DNA of 64,000 nt from positions 1,054,001-1,118,000 of the forward strand of contig JAEBUN010000002.1 in NCBI GenBank assembly GCA_023014365.1, written 5' to 3'. The notes beneath the pieces are model-generated. The model did not search any database. It was not told the origin of the DNA and saw nothing but the letters and a program-made list of their open reading frames with translations. The position numbers and the translations under genes are program-made. How positions within the stretch are numbered: the stretch's first letter is position 1; each line of letters opens with the position of its first letter. Source of the DNA: Lepiota brunneoincarnata (taxonomy: Eukaryota > Basidiomycota > Agaricomycetes > Agaricales > Agaricaceae). Of this stretch, positions 10,139 through 21,850 are shown one piece after another.

Positions 10139-11810
10139 ATGTTTGTCGGGTTGGAGGAGCTGAGATGTATTATCCAGGATGCATTGGATGACGTGAGTGT
10201 TCAATATTCAGCTTTATTTCATAAATTCTGGTGTAGCTGAAAGTGTTGTCATGCATGTAGCTTTGCTCGCCAAGGGTGTCCCTTGATGCTAGTGCCGGGG
10301 CTCTGGAACGGCTGGAAAGGCAGATGGCGGACTCGTGTTTCGGGAAGGGCGAGTCTAGGGAGGGTTGGGATCACTTCTTGGCGCTGCAATACACCTTTGA
10401 GTGTAATAGTACGCAAGCCCCTGAAAATAATTTGTGGACCTTTTACTGATGGCTCTCAAGTTCCTTCCAGACTGATCGTGTGGATATCTACGTCCAGGGT
10501 GAAATTGGAGCAGGCTATGAACCAGGGGGTACTGGATGGTGAGGGTATGGCAATTCCACAGGCTGAACCACGTGTTAATCGTTATACAGTGGAACGCACT
10601 CTTATTTCTCAATTATCAAGAGCTTTGTCAATTATCCAAGGCATCGCTTTAAGCCATGACTCTAGCAAAGTATTCCTAGGCCGGAAATGTAGCTTGGAAG
10701 TGAGCAATGCATGTTTTCGGTATACCTTCTCGTGCTGACGCTGACTAGGTTTTGCTCGAGCTTTTACTTACCTCGCGACACCTGGCACTCCCAATGGTTT
10801 CAGCTGATGACGAACGATCAAGCTCGGCTCATGATAAACGATCGATGAACCTGCCGCTTACTTCAACCATCCTTGACACATTGCTATGCATTCTTGTGGA
10901 CTCCCCTCAGGCTTTGAGGGTGTTCGAGAACGTCAATGGTGTGCAAGCGGTCGTCAAAATACTCAAGCGAGCGGGGACACCCCGCGAGGTTCGGTGAGTG
11001 GTGTTCCTAAGAAAGTGGGTCCAGCTGATTTTCGTGTTTAGCATGAAGTGCTTGGAATTCCTATACTTTTACCTACTGGACGAGACTGCACCCACTGGGG
11101 CTGTCTCTGGCCAGCCATTCGCTTCACCTTTGCCGACCTCTTCAGCCGTGGCTCCGTCTTTGACAACACCCTCACTTCAGAAGCGTAGCACTCGCCTTCC
11201 CAAGCCTTCACTCAATGCAACACCACTTCGCCCGCTCTCTCGCCATGGTTCTAGTTCTTCATCCGAGATGTCTTCAACTTCTCGCTCGACTAGCGGCAGC
11301 TCGACGCATTCGTTCACCTCTATCTCATCAACTTCTACCTCTGCAACTCCAGTGTCGTCTATACCTCCTTCCCCGGCGAAGCCTCCGACGGAAACTCAAA
11401 GCAATCCCAAGATGCTGTTTCATACTCCCCCATCGACACTCAAGTTTCTAGGTCCCCAAGCTTTGCCTCGCCATGATATGATGATGATGCTCAAGGACGT
11501 CGATTATGAACCCCTCAGTCCCAAGAAGCTCGGATTTGGTGTGGGTGCTAGTGAAAGGGAGAGGATGAGCACGCCGAATTCACGCCCGCGCCCTCGCGCA
11601 CAGACACATGGACATTCCTATACCCCAAGTCGAAGTTATACCCTGTCTTCTCAATTATCTGCCGATGGTAAAAACGAACTCTACGGTGGCGGGGGGAGTG
11701 AGAAGAGAAAGACGACGGAAGAGAAGAAGCAGTTGCTTGGAACGATGCTGGGCAATGTAGATGCGTTGGTTGAGGGTGTGAGGAAGGCGGGTATCTGGGG
11801 CTTGGGTTAA
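10139..11810 (+). CDS. cdc14: Cdc14-type septation initiation network protein
   Basis: Homologue of fission yeast Cdc14, the SIN partner that binds the Sid1 kinase at the spindle pole body and helps trigger septation; unrelated to budding yeast Cdc14 phosphatase. The start MFVGLEELRCIIQDALDD leads through short introns to LERLERQMADSCFGKGESRE, GWDHFLALQYTFECN, PSRLIVWISTSRVKLEQA, ISQLSRALSIIQGIALSHDS, VLLELLLTSRHLALP, STILDTLLCILVDSPQALRV, NVNGVQAVVKILKRAGTPRE and MKCLEFLYFYLLDE. This armadillo-like body is followed by a Ser/Pro/Thr-rich tail with LSPKKLGFGVG and a final helix (QLLGTMLGNVDALVEGVRKA). All splice junctions keep frame. It is convergent with the Coa3 gene. Confidence 0.9.
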
Positions 11811-11968
11811 TTCGCTTGCAAAGTCGCCTATCGCTGTCGTCGCATTTGCTTTGTTTGTCATTTTTTTCTTTGATTTGTGTTCAATAAATGAGGATGCATG
11901 TACTCGAAGAATGTGAGCAAGGCACACAAAACAAAACAAAAAAGCAATGGGCAGATAAATTTGACGCC

Positions 11969-12463
11969 CTACGTCCGTTTTGAAGACATCTTGCCGATGT
12001 CGTCAACTGGAGGAGCACCCCATACAAGAGTTTTGTTCTGCGGATCCAACAACAATGGAAACTTGCGATCCAGCCTTTGCAATACCCCCCTCGCTTGCAT
12101 TGACGAGAATGGTGTGGTTGCTTGGGGTGGGATCACAACATCCTCCGGCAGTGTATGACCACCAATGCCTGTGACAGTCTCGACAGCACTCTCCATTATT
12201 CGCTTTTCCTCTCCTTTGGCTAGTGCAACAGGAGGCGGTTTCCGGGTTGCGGAGGAAGATTCGGAAGGGAGTGAAGCCGTGCCGGATAGGGTACCGGTAC
12301 GCGCGAGAGCCTTGGCTTCTTCGTCAATATCATCAAAGACGTCTTGTTTTACGGCGCTGATGGAATAAGTGTAGACGGCAAAGGCGAAGAGGCCGAGGCC
12401 GAGGCCTGTGAGGGCATTGCGAAAGCGAAAGGGCTCGCGAGCGCGTTGGAGGCCGGGTGACAT
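11969..12463 (-). CDS. COA3: cytochrome c oxidase assembly factor Coa3
   Basis: Single-exon gene of 164 codons. The N-terminus MSPGLQRAREPFRFRNALTG followed by one membrane helix (LGLGLFAFAVYTYSISAV) and then VKQDVFDDIDEEAKAL is the Coa3/CCDC56 signature. This inner mitochondrial membrane protein controls Cox1 synthesis and assembly. The C-terminal extension (DRKFPLLLDPQNKTLVWGAP) is typical of basidiomycete members and longer than in yeast. Ends convergent with Cdc14, 158 bp apart. Divergent from the four-helix membrane protein gene at 13322. Confidence 0.85.
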   Translation of the reverse strand: MSPGLQRAREPFRFRNALTGLGLGLFAFAVYTYSISAVKQDVFDDIDEEAKALARTGTLSGTASLPSESSSATRKPPPVALAKGEEKRIMESAVETVTGIGGHTLPEDVVIPPQATTPFSSMQARGVLQRLDRKFPLLLDPQNKTLVWGAPPVDDIGKMSSKRT

Positions 12464-13321
12464 GAGCTGGAGGTGGAGACAGTTAGTCTGAGGGTATGTG
12501 TGTGTATGAGGGATGGTAGATTACCCCGCCCTTTGGTCTATAGGATTGCTGACCTTGTCTTCTGTCGAGGTATTGCGACATTGACGCGGGGCTGGTCGAA
12601 TAACTTGTGCTTGAGCGAGAACGGGCGGCCCGGTTCGTCGCTCATGCCAAACATGCGGCTGCCAAACAAGGATTTATCTAGATCCGAGTTATTACGTAAT
12701 ATCGGAACAAACGACCTCCGTACTCGAAGCTGCCTGTTGTAATCTGAGGAACATGGAGAGCCCCTGTGGGTATTCGAGGATTCGTTGATTTGGTTTCAAC
12801 GGTTGGTACTACTCTCATTCTCGTTTTTGATGGTAGCCTTATTCGAAAGGACTCTGAGTGACTTGAGACTTTGAAGTTGCAGCAGCAGTGTCTCAGCGGT
12901 TTGATATAAATTCGAGGTGCGCGTGAGGAGGAAGGACGCCAGCAGCAGCATCAACATCTATTCAACGCCAAAAACGCCAAACTATGAGTGTTGGTGAATA
13001 TGATCTTGACCACTGTTGTAACAGACGCCAGATACATTCACACCCCGAAAGATGTGTGTCGAAAACTCTGGCTGATGGATATCAGGGCTCTCAGATATAC
13101 GTTCGCTCTTGTTCGATACACGGCTGCTCGTGGTCGTTCAACGGTTCAGCCTAAGCCCGGATGGTCTGGCATCAAGCCGGTGACAATTAATATGGAGACC
13201 GAAGTAACTGTGAAATTGTGCTGCCGTGATGACTCGTACCACAGAGACGTGACTAATCACAAGTCGTGTGACATATAAGTCTGAACTCCCCGCTGTCTCT
13301 TCCTGGACTGAGTAAGTAATA
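12464..13321. other. long divergent intergenic region
   Basis: About 860 bp between Coa3 and the membrane protein gene. Contains GATATAAA at about 12902-12909 and a 56-codon open frame from an ATG at 12983 (begins MSVGEYDLDHCC) that could be an upstream ORF in a leader or chance. No other gene-like feature seen. Confidence 0.35.
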
Positions 13322-14430
13322 ATGGCTCGTCTCAACGCTGCAAGGTTCGTCTTCTTTCTCTCTTCTTCTACTCTTCTTTAACGTTCACATCCATGCCCTA
13401 TCGCCACGATCCTCGTTCCGCATGTAGATCAGCCTCGCTGTGCATCGCCCTCTTCGGCACCGTGATCAATACTGTTATTGCCGTCCGAGTGCTTGTAGCA
13501 TGGCAGCAGCTCAAGTGGGGAGACGTCGAGAGTGAGTGGGCGGGCGATAACTGGCCCCAGGCCGTCGACGGCATCAACATCATGTGGGCGTTGCTGTCCT
13601 TCTACTTCGTCTCTGCTGTCATTGTCTGCCTGCTTGGGTTCGCAGGCATCATTAGGGTTTGTTATCCATCCATACACTGTTTTTCGGCTTAATCGTGATG
13701 GACTGACTGAATGTGTGTACAGAGTAAGGCCTCACTAGTGAGGTTCTACCGAGACTACTCCGTTGCAGACTTCTCCTTTTGTGCTCTCGCCACATTCACT
13801 GCTAGCTATGCTGCATTTCTTTCTTCTGCCCGTGCGGGTATCTGCGAAGAATTCTCCCGTCATCCTGAACTCATGCGTGATATGCACGAGATGGGTTTGA
13901 ATTCTGAGAATTGTGAATATTGGCTTGAGAGGGCCATTTTTGTGTTGATTGGTGTCATGATGGTTGTTCTCGTCATCAGGGTATGTTTCCATTCTTCATA
14001 TCTCTGCTTCGAAACATTGACGCCATGTTGGGGATGTAGCTACACTTCCTCCTTGCCGTGTCCAACTTTTACTCTCAGCTCACTCGCCAACACGCTCGTT
14101 GTTCCTCAAACTGTTGTTCATCTTCATCACACCTTCCTACTCATTTAAACACAAGTTCTTCGGGTGCGCCGCAACGCATCCTCCTCGTTCCCTTGAATGC
14201 CGCCGCAGACTCTACTGTTGAGATGGTATATACCCCGGTCCCACGGAGTTCGTTGCCCAGGCGATGTGCAAACGACTGCAAAGGAAGTCTGGGTTTCACT
14301 CTCAGACCACCGCCACCGTCACCACCGACACCGGTCACGAGAAACAGGGAGAATTCGCCTACCTGTCAAGCCAGATGAAGGCCTACTGCCTTCCTACCGC
14401 GACGAGTCCACCAAGGATCAGCATTATTAG
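13322..14430 (+). CDS. four-helix membrane protein, conserved in basidiomycetes, function unknown
   Basis: MARLNAAR is spliced to a helix SLCIALFGTVINTVIAVRVL. A second helix is IMWALLSFYFVSAVIVCLLG, a third is in the exon with FSFCALATFTASYAAFL, and a fourth is LERAIFVLIGVMMVVLVIRL running into HFLLAVSNFYSQL. A cytosolic tail follows. All introns fit. In the tail the frame open up to 14378 gives compositionally odd sequence. The frame that looks like a real tail (KEVWVSLSDHRHRHHRHRSR and KPDEGLLPSYRDE, ending 14430) requires a one-base shift near 14252. I therefore give 14430 as the probable end. No transporter or receptor signature recognised. Confidence 0.6.
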
Positions 14431-14613
14431 TTTCTGTTGTTTACCTTTGACTGTCTTTGGTTTTCCTGGTCTTTGTATTGTACTTAAGACGTGGATAAAT
14501 TCACATTGCCATTAGGGTGAGAAAATAGGATGATGTAATGCACAGGGTTCTCCAACAATCTCTCCCTCAACACTTTCTGGTTGTTGTCCCGCCCACGTCT
14601 GCTCAGTGCGGCC

Positions 14614-17600
14614 ATGCGCTCGCTTGCCAACAGGCCGCCTCTGTTACTGTCTGCCCTAATCCTCATCTTTCTACTGCGATGTACAGAACCAGTTTGTGCC
14701 GACCCTGCGACATTGTCTTTCACAGACTGTTTCGATGATCAAGCAAACGAAGCACAAAAGCTAGACATATCATCGGTGTATGCACAGGTCCTAGAGAACG
14801 ATGACTGGGGAAAGTACCTCGACTTGACCGTCCTCGGGGATAGTCCTCAACCGATCCTCGGCCTCACGAATACCAGTGGCAGTCTATGTCAGTTCATTTC
14901 ATCCCTGCATAAAGGAAAACAGCTGATAAATACGTCCTAATAGCCACACTCTTTACAACGACCTCTGTGCTCACGCTGAACGCATGGACGAACAGCTCAT
15001 ATTTGTGCAACACACTCCGACCGCCATCTCCACTCCCCCTTCTCGGCAACACATCCGATAACTACTGTCCCATCGCCGCCGGACCTTTTGCATTTTCCGC
15101 CAGTATACCATGGGGAGCCAACCGTGCATTAACTACTCTCATTACGCGGCTACGTGCCGTTGATCCCTTTGGGCAAGAACTCGTATGTATTGATGTCTCC
15201 ACTACACCGTTGGAGCCTTCGAGAAGCGGGGGACCGTATGGAGACGCTCGGACGATACTATGGGCTAGTGTGGCTCTGGCGGCGGCGTATTGGATTGTGG
15301 TGGGTGTAGCAAGGGTTGTGTCGGCGTGGGGGAGGGGTGTGAACCGGAGTGGGAGGGGGATTTGGGGGAAGCTGCAGAGTGGTGGATTTATCTTGGCGAG
15401 TGCTATTAGTGGGGAGAGGAATGGCGTCGTCGCCAGGCGTTGATCCGGTTTTGTGAGTCTCGCTTTCGAGCCAGAAGTTTTGTTGATTTTTTGGGCTGTG
15501 CTGACACTCGGTTGCTTATCCGGCTTAGGTACGCCCTCGATGAGAGACGTGATATTTCATACACAATGGTGTACTGCACTTGCTATGGTTGCCGTTGAAT
15601 GGCCGCCGTTTATTTGTGTGTTTCATGTTTGGCCGCACAAGCTTCTTTTGTATTGATCCACCGCTCAGATCCCTTGTTAACACAAACGGCTTGGTCCACC
15701 CTCTCATACAGTGTGTATTATCTTGGTTTGTGCTATGAATGATACAAAGTAATGACGTGTTTAGACATCACTCTCACCAGCAGTTCTACTCCACATCAGT
15801 GGAACCCACTCTCCACTTTGCCATACTCACCACCTTCAGGTTTCTCGGACCAGCTGTCGGACTCGTCATCGCCTATTTTCGTTGATCCAACGGCCCCTAA
15901 TGTCCTCTTCACAGTCCCTCCGAACGCGTCAGATGGCATACAGTCGTTTGCATATGCTGTTGGAGTGCGACCGCAAGATCTTTTCCCCACATGTCTTATT
16001 CTTTTCCTCGCTATTGTCGGCGTCACCATCATCATTTCCACCCTTTTGTGGGCTTTTGATTACTTCATGGTTGTCGTTGTTTTGAAGTCAGCATCCCGGC
16101 CGAATCATTCGACTAACCTTGCCCGAGTACGGAGCCCTGGGTTCACCACGAGCGTGTCCAATAGAAGTGCCATGAGCAGGGATCAGGGAGAGGCAACGAC
16201 ATCTCCTGTACCTGGTGAAGAGAGCAAGAGTTTAACGGGACACAACATGTTTGGAGTTGGCAATCGTGCTATTGGGACACACCGATCCTGGTGGCGTCTG
16301 CGATCGGATATAGGGCTCATTTCATGGTAGCGTTCTTCATGGAAACCTCGTCCGCCTTCTGGTGCTTTTCCATCTCCCTCTCACCATCTTTTCTATCTAC
16401 CAGATGGTTCAAGCATGGGCCGGGCATAAGTCGCACCAGCGTTGCTTTGGCTGCATTGTCCTTTACTTTCTTTTCCGTCCTTGTCCCACTCCATTTGGTT
16501 CTGAGAGTGACCCTCACCACGACGAGCAAGTTGTATGACGAAACAAGGACCCTACTTTCTCTTGGGCCTTTGTACAATCACTACCGCCATGGCTCGCAGA
16601 TGTTTGCTACACTGCTGTTCGCCAGCAATCTTGCGTTTGGTATCACAATTGGCGCAGGACAGAAGAGTGGGACAGCGCAGGCCATCGTCATCCTTGTTGT
16701 GGAAGTAATATCCGCGCTGGGGACGAGTATCTGGCTGCCTTGGGCTGGTGGTGCGAGTATGGGTTTAATAAGCTTTTTATTCTGTGTGGCCAGGATTGTT
16801 GTGGCGGTCTTGTTGGTGATACTCACCCCAACGGTATGTCCCCTCTCCTTGCCTTCAAGATATCTTTCTCATGTTCGTAGATCTCCATTGGACCCGGACC
16901 TGGTGGTTGGGTTGGGTATGGAATACTCATTATTCTTGCTCTTGTCTATCTTGCTCTCTTGTCGATGCTTTTGGTCAAACTGATCGAAGCAGTTGTTCGC
17001 ATAGTTGGTGGCGTAGGATTCGATCGAAGCCGCCACATAGCTGATTCTGGACTTCTCGGCGCGCTTGGTCTTGCGGGCTTCTGTGGCTTGCGGGTTCGGT
17101 CCAAGAGACGAAAGAGAAAGCCGAAGAGAATCGCTGGAGATAGACCTGGCCAGGGGACTCCACCTACCGGATCAGATTTAGCTTCGTATGCCTCGCCTCA
17201 TTCGGAACCGATGATAGGTCGTCAGGGTACTCCTGGCCCAGGCTTAATTGGTTCTGAAAGTAGGAAGGGATCGACGCACTCGGGGCCGCCACCTAGCGTG
17301 CTACGTCCTGAACATGCCCTGCCGCGACCCTATCGCGAAGATGATGACGATGAAGGATACATTATGGGAGCTTGGCAATCCTATCCATTACGCCACGGTT
17401 ACATCCCTGTCGTAGATCCTGTCAGTACACCGCAGCCAAAGAGTGGGTTCGCCCGAGTGGGAGGTGGAAGAGCCCATATGGACACACCCTATGCGATCAT
17501 GGACGGCACCGTAAGCGCTTTCGCTCCACACAATGCATCCACGCAGGCCATTGCGAGTTCGTCGATGCATGCATTTAGAAATGGTTCGACCCATACGTTC

Positions 17601-18356
17601 CCTTCCATTAGACAACAGGATCAGAGCAGGTCGACGTTGCCTCTCCCAGGGGGTATGGGGGCCGCTGCCAGCACAGGTGTGTTTTACGATGATGACGACC
17701 CCCCACCGTCGCTGTCGAATGTCGCGAGGCAGACTGAGTATGGACGGTTGCCCCCTGGAGCGATGCAGCCAGTACATGTTCGCACTAAATCGCAGACGGC
17801 CATCATTGAGGATGCAAGTAAGCTGCATTCTCTTGCTGCACTTGGGGCGGCGCATTCTGGTGGTAGTTCTGGCGGCGGACCTTCTGGTAACAATGGGAAT
17901 AGTAACTGGCCGCGTCCATCTCATCATGCGCAATTTTCTGTCGCTACTGATGACGATAATAACGGCCTTGACGACGATGACGATAGTACCGTAGAGGAAC
18001 AGCCAAAGAAGAAACCATGGTACCGCATCATCCGACATCGACCCAACAGCAGTGACGGTCCCAGCAATGGCAATGGCAACCAAGCATCATCCTCTTCAGT
18101 TTCGCCCCCTTCATTACCTCTGGACACAGAGTTAGGTGGGTTGGGTGCATCGAGTGGCGCTGCTGGCAGTGCGAGTGGCATTGGATCTTCCCTTGCAAGC
18201 GGGAGCAGTGCAAGCTCTGGTCCAACAAGGTCGTTCGTTGTCATCCGCAAGCCTCAGCCACAGAGCATGGGTCAATTAAATCAAAGTCGGAGTGCAAGTC
18301 AGTTACAAAACGCGACATATCCTCCTGGATCCAGCACACCTGCAAGAACACCCTGA
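14614..18356 (+). CDS. TRP-like fungal membrane protein (Flc/Pkd2 family)
   Basis: Homologue of fungal TRP/FLC proteins implicated in calcium signalling, FAD transport and wall integrity. A hydrophobic leader (LLLSALILIFLLRC) precedes the lumenal ML-like domain that starts ATLSFTDCF. Next comes a membrane helix near 15260-15310, FCTPSMRDVIFHTQWC, then ALAMVAVEWPPFIY, a second extracellular loop, and a polytopic TRP domain: LFHLPLTIFSIYQMVQAWA, LSLGPLYNHYRHGSQMFATL, VVEVISALGTSIWLPWAGGA, SMGLISFLFCVARIVVAVLL. A tail of more than 400 residues is Ser/Gly/Pro-rich with acidic runs (DDDNNGLDDDDD) and probably disordered. Frame shifts of one base are needed near 15435, 16315 and 16420, each inside conserved sequence, so the assembled frame is damaged. 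Start could also be the in-frame ATG at 14581. Confidence 0.8.
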
Positions 18357-18789
18357 TAGCTTTCCATATGAACGGTATCTAGATTATGATCGTGATAATG
18401 ACTCTCCCGAGAACTTTTATTGTCTGACTCTGGCAGGACTTTCGACAAACACCCAAGTTTGCTTTCTTTGTTATAATATCAGAACATTTGTTCTTGTTGT
18501 GCCACGAATGTATCATGATTCTCTCTCTTTCCTCTCGCATTCGCTTGTGTTTTCTTGGTATGAAACTTATGTATTGCTATATTACAATCATCTTATTGCC
18601 TGTCATAGGCTACTTGGTATGAATTGCATTGCGTAGATTGTACACTAACCATTCCTTTAACACCTTTTTGGTATGAAGTCCATGAGATACAGGCATGCAT
18701 GCGTTAAGGTACATATCGAGGTAGAACAAACACAGAAAGACTGTCTGGACGAAAGAAAGAATTAAATTACGTTGTATCTGTCTATACAT
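18357..18789. other. convergent intergenic region
   Basis: 3' flanks of the TRP-like and CNH-like genes. AT-rich, no gene seen. Confidence 0.4.
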
Positions 18790-21484
18790 TTACCGGCTCT
18801 CCATGTCTGACTTGGGCGAACCTCCAACCCAAAACACCCGATAGTCACCAGCACCCTTTCGCCACCACGCATAAACGCCTTGTTCGCGCTTCAACCGCGA
18901 GAGAATCACGGAGGTCCCAACACTATCATACGAACGGCCTGATTGGTCACTGGCGGCGGAATACGTCCTCGTCAACTGATCCGGGTCCATCAACCGACTG
19001 ACTTGGTCCCAATGCCCACCGATCGCGAGGAATCCACAATCGCCAACCACGTCGTCCTCCGCCCGAACAACTTCTTCATATGTAGCCCTCCCCTTTCCTT
19101 TTCCCCTACTGACAAAATTCAGCGACATCTCTTGGACTTCTACGCCATCTTCGCTGAATGCGACAAGCTGGAGGAACGGCGGGAGGTCCTGTGTCTCATC
19201 TGGATTATCGGACTCACATACACGGGGTGTAACATGCCGAGGTGGTGATTTCCAGGTCACGATAGCGAGGGAGGGGTATGCTGCGTAGTTGGTAGGTAGT
19301 GGTGATGGTAGGATGTGGGTTTTTCGCCCATGGGTTAGGAGAATCACTTTTCGTGTCATTTCCAACGGGCCGGGAACGGGGTTTGAGCATACACCCGGGA
19401 CGGGCAGTTCACAACGGACAGGAAGGATCCACCTTAGTGGGGTGGCGTGCTCGAAGGAGCGACGAGTTCGAATGCGGTGGGATCCCACTGCGACCGTGTC
19501 GCGAGGGCTGAGGAAAGTATTACTTTGGTCGAGTGGGGAGACGTAACTGTCGTCTGGGAGCTCCATCTCTCCCACGGCAGAATCAGCTAGGCGTATCCAG
19601 CCAGCTTTCTTTTCAAAGATGACGAAGAGGGTGAGTTGGGTGCCGTAGTTGATCATTGGGAGTGCTAGGGCTATCGCCTGCATAGCGTAGCGTGTTGGTG
19701 CTATCAGTCCGTTTGTGGCGATTACCGGTCACGTCTGACATGGTGCGGGTAACTTCTTGGACTGTTTGTTGAAAGAAGGTGATGTTTCGCGGTTGCATAG
19801 GAGTATAGAATTCCTGATAGGGATTTTTTGATGAATCAGATGTAGGTTTGAAGAGACGAGGGGAATTAACTACCTTGACGAATCTGAAGGCTCGTTCTCC
19901 CTTGGGTGTTTCGTAGAGAAGGATGTTAGATCTCGTCGCGATGGCAAGCAACTGACCCCCTCGACCTATCCTGTTCTCATCTGTCCATATTGCATAGGAG
20001 ATGACAGACGAGCCTGCCAGCCGGGAGCCAGGAGTTGCAAGGGGAACAAAGTCCGTTGCCCATCGTAGTGGGACATCATCGACAACATCCCAACTTGAAT
20101 CGTCCGTATTACGGCGTGAGGGCGTCAGAGTTTGTGGCAACTGGAAGTTTGTTGGTGGTGTGCTGGTGCGCGCATCGGGGTGACCATTAGATGCAGTGGG
20201 GGCTAACATATTGTGATAAGAGACGGGGTTTTGGTCAAGTTGGAAATGGGGTGAAGGGGGGTCGATGAGGGATTTCAAACTTCGCGCGATACTACTCTGC
20301 GGCCGATGTCGTTTACTTGGTGTTGTCTGTACCTCCCAGTTGGGTGGTCGACGTAGGTCCAACGGACGCGCTCCCTGGCAACCAGGTCAGGGCGAGCACC
20401 GCAAAGAGTTAAATCGCTAACCTTGTGTGCAACAGCCCACTTTGCCAGACTGCTGAGACTAGAGAGATTGTACATCCTAAGGGACCGTGCTGAATCACCG
20501 TCCTTTGAGCCTGGTGAGCCTGGCTCCGGTCCGACAAGGACGAGGACAACGCCCTGGATTGTCCCATCTCCCACCTCCTCTTGTTCGATGATTGTCATTT
20601 GAGCTACCCTATGTCTGGATCAGCCTCCCCCTCTAAGAATGCCGTCAGAAACAAGGACCGTACCCTTCACCCTCCCAAATTGGCCTCACTTGAGCCTCAT
20701 CTGGATTCTTGACATCGATACCTCCAGCATCTGTCCATTCCTGGGGAAACATATCGAGGACAGATAGGCCTTCGTCATGCCCGATGAGCAACAACCGTTC
20801 CGAGTTGAGCGGTAAAACACATCGAATTTGTGAGGTCGCGTGAGGCAAAAACCGAGATCCGAAATGGCTCAACCTGAGATGCGAGGGTGATATCCGTTGG
20901 CTCACAAAAGGAAGTGGCCCAGTTGGAGATGCGCTCGGTTGGCGGGAGTCGTCTACTCGAGTGGGACTGTCGTAGAGATGTAAAGCGCTGGTCTGTATAT
21001 GCAGATCAGGAGGTCCGGGCGTAGGTGGTTGATTGGTCACTATCGGGAGAACTGTATTCTCCTGAGGTCCCAGTGTGCGCTATAATGACCCATAATCAGC
21101 ATCGTCATATTACACGAGGGGTGAATACACGATACCGGGCCCGGTTCCAACTCCCAGCCACGTTCCCGCCTCCGCTGACGCTCCTCGAAAGTTATGTCAT
21201 TATAACGCTCAGCAGCTCTGCAGGGATGAGGATACAACTGTTAATTTCCGTCGATGATCCTTGAGCGAAGAGACACACAGACCTTTTTTCAATCCAACTC
21301 CTCCACCTGCCGAATCTGCGCGGGGGGCGTCAGCATCAATAAGGAGCATGCGCCCATTGGGGTTAAGCGAGGCATGCCTTGAATTGGGACCGTTCTGAGC
21401 AGCGAGATCGTCGTATGTAGGCAACTCGTTTCCACTCTCAGGAATTGCTTTGTCCTGTTCTATCTGCATGCGTGGATGGGCCAT
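18790..21484 (-). CDS. CNH/beta-propeller-like conserved protein
   Basis: Read on minus: MAHPRMQIEQDKAIPESGNE, LPTYDDLAAQNGPNSR, then FGRWRSWIEKR after a GC-AG intron, AAERYNDITFEERQRRRERG, and a core with IRCVLPLNSERLLLIGHDEG/LSVLDMFPQEW, typical of the citron-homology (CNH) fold. Later exons carry GGQLLAIATRSNILLYETPK, ITFFQQTVQEVTRTMSD and AIALALPMINYGTQLTLFVI, followed by a propeller-like tail ending SPKSDMESR. CNH domains bind small GTPases of the Rho/Rab type, but no GEF or kinase domain accompanies it here, so the role is open. About 700-800 residues in seven or so exons that all keep frame. Confidence 0.55.
21316..21377 (-). other. GC-AG intron in the CNH-like gene
   Basis: The donor reads AAG|GCATGC and the acceptor CGCGCAG. 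Removing these 62 bases joins GPNSR to FGRWRSWIEKR and keeps the frame into the next exon (AAERYNDITFEE). Reading through gives an immediate stop after the next splice. No GT donor fits. Confidence 0.6.
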
Positions 21485-21850
21485 AAGGGAAAGGGGAGAG
21501 AAGGACACTGCCTTTTTGCCGTACTCACTCGACCTCATTAACGGGCAAAGTTGCCAAGCAGTCACGTGCTTTACATATCACCTCCGTCATTTACATTTCT
21601 CCCACAACAAAGAACCATTCCACCGCCAATCAGCCAGTCTGTTTTAAACGACACCCCCCCATCCGAGCCACACAAGCGCAATCCGTTTCACCCCCAACAC
21701 CCAGCAGACCTACATCGAGCTACTCTGGTGTTCATCAGTTGGGTGATGCGCAACAAATCGAGGCTGATGACGACGACGCCAGGTCTGTCCGTTTCCAAAC
21801 AACGGAGCAGGTCCAAAAATACCATTACCGTCCATATCCGAGAAAGACAA
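21485..21850. promoter_or_regulatory. intergenic with CACGTG E-box at 21563-21568
   Basis: Promoter side of the CNH-like gene and 3' side of the gamma-tubulin complex gene. CACGTG lies about 80 bp upstream of the CNH-like start. No gene seen. Confidence 0.35.
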
